Below, piece by piece: positions 6,240 to 8,854 of a DNA stretch of 8,854 nt (its first letter is position 1; every line of letters starts with the position of its first letter). The position numbers were made by a program, and so were the translations under genes. Below the pieces are notes generated by a model. It saw only the letters and a program-made list of their open reading frames with translations, was not told the origin of the DNA and made no database searches. The DNA is from Oligoflexia bacterium. Lineage in GTDB: Bacteria > Bdellovibrionota > UBA1018 > CAIMNF01. The stretch is taken from NCBI GenBank assembly GCA_903842755.1, contig CAIMNF010000043.1, forward strand, positions 1-8,854, in the 5' to 3' direction.

Positions 6240-7571
6240 ATGAGTAAGACTAAACTTGCGATCACTGTTTTTTGTGTTGCCTTTGGATTAAATATTTTTG
6301 CCTTTGTTTTATTTAAAAGCAATTGGTTGATCGAGGAAAACAAAATGGTGTGGTTGTATGAATTGCCCCTCACCGCCTCACCCCTTGATGCAGGGGTGGC
6401 GTCGGATTTTGGCCCCGCACAAGGAATTATTGGAACCTTAGTGCGTCCAGGAACAGGGGTCGGTTCCCTTCCGCTGGAGGGCGAAATCGCCAAAAGTTGG
6501 GAGTGGGATTCTGTGAATCAAACCGTGCAGTTTCATTTAAACCCCGATTTAACGTTTCAAGACGGCACGCGCATTCGTGCAGAACATTTTGTGAAAACAG
6601 CCGAATGGATTAAACATGAAATGGGGCCATTCCGAAAAAACTTAGGCCCGGATTGGATAGCATGGCTCGATTCTGAATACAAAACTTCATCCGTACCGAC
6701 CGAGCTTCAGGTCAAATTTCCTGCTCAAGGCGTGATTCAGAACCCCTCATTATTCTTAGGATTGATTTTTGGAAATGTGTTGACGGGTGCAATTCATCCG
6801 ACCAATTTGGCGGCCTTACAAGCGGGAGTGGCGATTACTCAGGGTTGGATTTCCTCAGGTCCGTACCGGATCAGAAAATGGAATCCCAAAGAGGTCATTT
6901 TAATTTCAAGAAATGATTTTTCAATCGGAATGTCAGGTGGAATTTACCGAATTTTAAAATATCAAAGTGCCCCGGTGATTAATCCCGCCGCTGATTTTCT
7001 GCAGGCTATTGCGACCGAGGGACCACTTTCGCCCGAGCATACAGTTCAAGCCCAGCCTCTTCAGTTGTTTTCATTTTGGATTTGCCGGTCGTGGAAGGAG
7101 CCCCATTCCGTTTGTGCCGACGAGTCCACACGCGCGGCTTTGGGGTTGGCCCTGAATTCGGCCCAGCCGGTAACCAATGCCCAACTTTTGGCAGGAAAAA
7201 AAGTGCGCTATCGAATTCCAGTGGGGTCGGAAGCGTTTCGTGAGGGAATAAAAAAACGAATCCAAGAGCAGGTGTCGCGGGCCGGGGGAGCACCCGAGGA
7301 AATTTCGTTTTTCTTTAAAAATTCGGATGCAGCAGACTTAGAAATTCAATTTGTAAGCGTACCGAAAACCTTTGGCGAAGGTTACGCCTCGATGTTGAGT
7401 CGCTTATCCAGCCGCTTGCATCACGCAACGGAAGAACCCCATTTAAATGGGTTAGTCATGAGTTTTGATCAAAGCATTCAGTGGAAAGGGGAGTCCGTCG
7501 CTTCTCCGTTGGAAGTGTTTAAGAAAGTTTTTCTGACCCCCGACATGACGGACAAGAAGATCAATTTTTAA
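6240..7571 (+). CDS. Membrane-anchored, shortened family 5 (OppA-type) extracellular solute-binding protein
   Basis: This 443-residue protein resembles the peptide/nickel-binding proteins (SBP family 5) that deliver oligopeptides to ABC importers, but it is shorter than the usual 500-550. Residues 1-26 form one hydrophobic segment. Cys12 is preceded by Val-Phe, not a lipobox, and no clear cleavage site follows, so it may be an inner-membrane anchor facing the periplasm. Family features are Glu-Gly-Glu-Ile-Ala-Lys-Ser-Trp-Glu (80-88), the Phe-His-Leu strand with Phe-Gln-Asp-Gly-Thr (106-110) and Ala-Glu-His-Phe-Val, and Ser-Ser-Gly-Pro-Tyr-Arg-Ile-Arg-Lys-Trp (205-214) before Ser-Arg-Asn-Asp-Phe. 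The C-terminal half is divergent. ATG 6240 is the first start after an in-frame TAG at 6225, and no Shine-Dalgarno precedes it. No permease or ATPase gene is nearby. It lies 22 bases from the divergent MurQ/GKRP-like gene. E. coli MppA, a murein-tripeptide binder, belongs to the same family, so a cell-wall peptide ligand is possible but inferred. Its stop overlaps the convergent next gene by 4 bases. Confidence 0.82.
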   Translation: MSKTKLAITVFCVAFGLNIFAFVLFKSNWLIEENKMVWLYELPLTASPLDAGVASDFGPAQGIIGTLVRPGTGVGSLPLEGEIAKSWEWDSVNQTVQFHLNPDLTFQDGTRIRAEHFVKTAEWIKHEMGPFRKNLGPDWIAWLDSEYKTSSVPTELQVKFPAQGVIQNPSLFLGLIFGNVLTGAIHPTNLAALQAGVAITQGWISSGPYRIRKWNPKEVILISRNDFSIGMSGGIYRILKYQSAPVINPAADFLQAIATEGPLSPEHTVQAQPLQLFSFWICRSWKEPHSVCADESTRAALGLALNSAQPVTNAQLLAGKKVRYRIPVGSEAFREGIKKRIQEQVSRAGGAPEEISFFFKNSDAADLEIQFVSVPKTFGEGYASMLSRLSSRLHHATEEPHLNGLVMSFDQSIQWKGESVASPLEVFKKVFLTPDMTDKKINF

Positions 7572-8116
7572 AACTTCTTTTGGCAAAGGCAGTTGGGCTG
7601 CATTTTCTCGAAAAGCTCGGTATTTACGTCAAAAAAATTACCGTGGTAAAGCGAACAATAATTGAACGCTTGACCTTTACAATGCTTTGGACAGTGGACG
7701 ACCTTTTTTCCAACATCAAGGGCTCGATTCGTCGGAATCGTGAATCCGCATGATGCTTGTTCTGTAAAGTGGCTCGTGCACTTTGAATTTAAAGATTTGC
7801 AAAACTGGCTGCATTTTTCACGCGCTCGGCGATTTTCTTCCTTGAGATACTCCTGCGTATGCATAAACGTGTACATGGCGTCTCCGCAGTCGTATCCAAT
7901 TCCCTGGATTTTAGCGCTGGCTGCGCAAGGCGATTGCTCGGGATTGTTTGGCAAGGTTTGGTCGACTAAGTAGGCCGTGGGAATACGTTCGCAAAGAATT
8001 TCGTTCTGATCACTTGGTGGGGAATCTTTTGAAGCGGTTTTAGGGGGTTCATTGGCATAGCTTAAATGAATTGCAAAGCCAAATACTAAGGCAAATAAGG
8101 GCGCAAATTGGATCAT
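7568..8116 (-). CDS. Small secreted cysteine-rich protein of unknown function
   Basis: I do not recognise this 182-residue protein. I start it at 8116 rather than the upstream in-frame ATG at 8143, because a perfect AAGGAGG sits four bases before the 8116 ATG and the resulting N-terminus is a clean signal peptide with cleavage after Ser-Tyr-Ala (residue 21). The exported part has 12 Cys (residues 42, 64, 77, 102, 106, 113, 123, 142, 146, 154, 176, 178), including two CxxxC pairs (102/106 and 142/146) and a C-terminal Cys-Leu-Cys. An even number in a secreted protein suggests up to six disulfides; metal binding by the CxxxC pairs is an alternative. A Pro/Ser/Asp-rich linker follows the signal peptide. 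The middle (about 82-100) is helical and charged. It is transcribed away from the next gene across a 104-base gap and converges with the solute-binding protein gene. Real gene, unknown role. Confidence 0.82.
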   Translation of the reverse strand: MIQFAPLFALVFGFAIHLSYANEPPKTASKDSPPSDQNEILCERIPTAYLVDQTLPNNPEQSPCAASAKIQGIGYDCGDAMYTFMHTQEYLKEENRRAREKCSQFCKSLNSKCTSHFTEQASCGFTIPTNRALDVGKKVVHCPKHCKGQAFNYCSLYHGNFFDVNTELFEKMQPNCLCQKKF

Positions 8117-8120
8117 AAAG

Positions 8121-8127
8121 CCTCCTT
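8121..8127 (-). promoter_or_regulatory. Strong Shine-Dalgarno deciding the start of the Cys-rich gene
   Basis: On the reverse strand the sequence reads AAGGAGG, four bases before the ATG at 8116. It is the best ribosome-binding site in the window. It fixes the start at 8116, nine codons inside the longest open frame. Confidence 0.85.
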
Positions 8128-8161
8128 CATTCAGAATAAACACGATTCAAATCGGCCACAA

Positions 8162-8190
8162 GGTAAAATGCCAGTTAAAATTCTTTTACC
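8162..8190. repeat. Perfect 7-base inverted repeat in a divergent intergenic region
   Basis: GGTAAAA (8162-8168) and TTTTACC (8184-8190) are exact reverse complements separated by 15 bases. They lie in the 104-base gap between the divergent Cys-rich gene and the exported-protein gene. The centre-to-centre distance is 22 bases, about two helical turns, which would suit a dimeric regulator. It could also be chance in AT-rich sequence or a weak hairpin. No convincing promoter boxes were found beside it. Confidence 0.45.
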
Positions 8191-8220
8191 ATTGGAGAGC
8201 GATGGTTTAGGATAGGTCCC

Positions 8221-8854
8221 ATGGCTAAACCCTTCGGGAAAAAAAACGGTAAAATGGACGCTTTTTTTGGTTTCTTGGGTAAGATCATTGGTTGTGCGTT
8301 TCTGGTTACGGTGTCGGCTGTTCCGATTGCAACGACTCAGGCAGAGTCAAACGGTCGTAGTGTCGATAGCGGCGCGCTCCCCGCGGCAAGCCCGTCAACT
8401 GCCCGTTTAGTCGATTTTAGTGGGGCGATCTATCCCAAAAATCAAGTTTCTCAGAGCTGCTCCAAATTGGTATTGGGTGAGTCGTGCCCAATTCCACCCA
8501 TTGGCCAGATTCACTCCTGGAGTGAAAAGTTAAGCGATGGAGTTCATCATCAGCTTGAAATCAAAGACGCGTCTGGCGTGGCTGTATTGGAACAATCTTG
8601 GGCAAAAAATGGACACCTTGAGCGCGGAATCATTGAACAGCACCAGGTAGGTTGGACAGGAGAGGTGCAAATTCAGGCGGGCAAAATTAAATACAAGCTG
8701 ACTCAAGCAGGAAAGACTAAAACGAGCGAACAAGACGCCGATGAAAGTTTGGTCATGTCTTCCAGTTTAATGGACTACATTCGACCTCAGTTTGACGACC
8801 TTCTGGCTGGAAAAACAATTAAACTTAAGATGATTGTCCCTGACCGAATGGATG
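8221..8854 (+). CDS. Exported protein of unknown function, 3'-truncated by the window edge
   Basis: An open frame starts at ATG 8221 and runs without a stop to the window end (211 codons visible). An AGGA lies 8 bases before the ATG, an acceptable ribosome-binding site. The N-terminus is basic (five Lys in the first 11 residues), with a hydrophobic stretch around residues 22-37 and a likely cleavage after Thr-Gln-Ala (41). Ile-Ile-Gly-Cys at 21-24 resembles a lipobox, but the main hydrophobic core follows the Cys, so ordinary signal-peptidase cleavage is more likely. The mature part begins with a Ser/Ala/Pro-rich linker. It then has two Cys nine residues apart (80 and 89) and a soluble region with beta-like alternation (about 100-165), and reaches Asp-Tyr-Ile-Arg-Pro (185-189) and Lys-Leu-Lys-Met-Ile-Val-Pro before the edge. 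I recognise no family. Met12 is a possible alternative start but lacks a ribosome-binding site. Confidence 0.75.
   Translation, partial: MAKPFGKKNGKMDAFFGFLGKIIGCAFLVTVSAVPIATTQAESNGRSVDSGALPAASPSTARLVDFSGAIYPKNQVSQSCSKLVLGESCPIPPIGQIHSWSEKLSDGVHHQLEIKDASGVAVLEQSWAKNGHLERGIIEQHQVGWTGEVQIQAGKIKYKLTQAGKTKTSEQDADESLVMSSSLMDYIRPQFDDLLAGKTIKLKMIVPDRMD

Noticed and set aside
8117..8143. N-terminal extension of the Cys-rich protein to the ATG at 8143
   Set aside because: The extension would be encoded across the strong AAGGAGG ribosome-binding site and would spoil a clean signal peptide.
8133..8161. Reverse-strand promoter candidate for the Cys-rich gene (TTGTGG, 17 bases, TATTCT)
   Set aside because: The boxes match consensus only partly (3/6 and 4/6), and the start site would fall on the ribosome-binding site, leaving a leader of about ten bases.
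8281..8295. Lipobox Ile-Ile-Gly-Cys in the last gene, suggesting a lipoprotein
   Set aside because: The hydrophobic core mostly follows the Cys and a Lys interrupts the stretch before it; ordinary signal-peptide cleavage after residue 41 fits better.

Overview
The window looks like chromosomal DNA from a Gram-negative bacterium. Several products carry secretion signals, one ends in a probable outer-membrane beta-barrel, and the first four genes form a tightly packed forward operon. The mix of genes (EnvC-like factor, CtpA-type protease, SH3/beta-barrel protein, many secreted proteins of unknown function) and the fairly even base composition would suit a member of the Bdellovibrionota or a related predatory or delta-proteobacterial-like lineage. 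This placement is an inference from gene style only. No tRNA, rRNA, CRISPR array, insertion sequence or phage gene was seen.

Positions 1-4667 (forward) hold a cell-envelope operon of four genes, with every junction overlapping. They are the 3' part of an EnvC-like LytM factor, a CtpA/Prc S41 processing protease, the exonuclease VII large subunit XseA, and an exported SH3b plus beta-barrel protein. Overlaps of 4, 1 and 4 bases point to one transcript with coupled translation. The promoter lies upstream of the window, where FtsE/FtsX, the usual partners of EnvC, would be the obvious genes to look for. The small exonuclease VII subunit XseB does not follow xseA.

Positions 4679-6217 (reverse) encode a two-SIS-domain protein of the MurQ/glucokinase-regulatory-protein superfamily. 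It is much longer than the MurQ etherase and has an altered active-site segment. Only 22 bases away, a forward gene (6240-7571) encodes a shortened, membrane-anchored OppA-type (family 5) solute-binding protein. Together they suggest sensing or recycling of cell-wall sugars or peptides, which is an inference.

Positions 7568-8854 hold a reverse gene for a small secreted protein with 12 cysteines, a 104-base divergent intergenic region with a perfect 7-base inverted repeat, and the 5' part of a forward gene for an exported protein of unknown function that runs off the window.

The most interesting item is the GKRP-like MurQ homologue and its divergent pairing with an orphan solute-binding protein. 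Next come the Cys-rich secreted protein and the SH3b/beta-barrel fusion.
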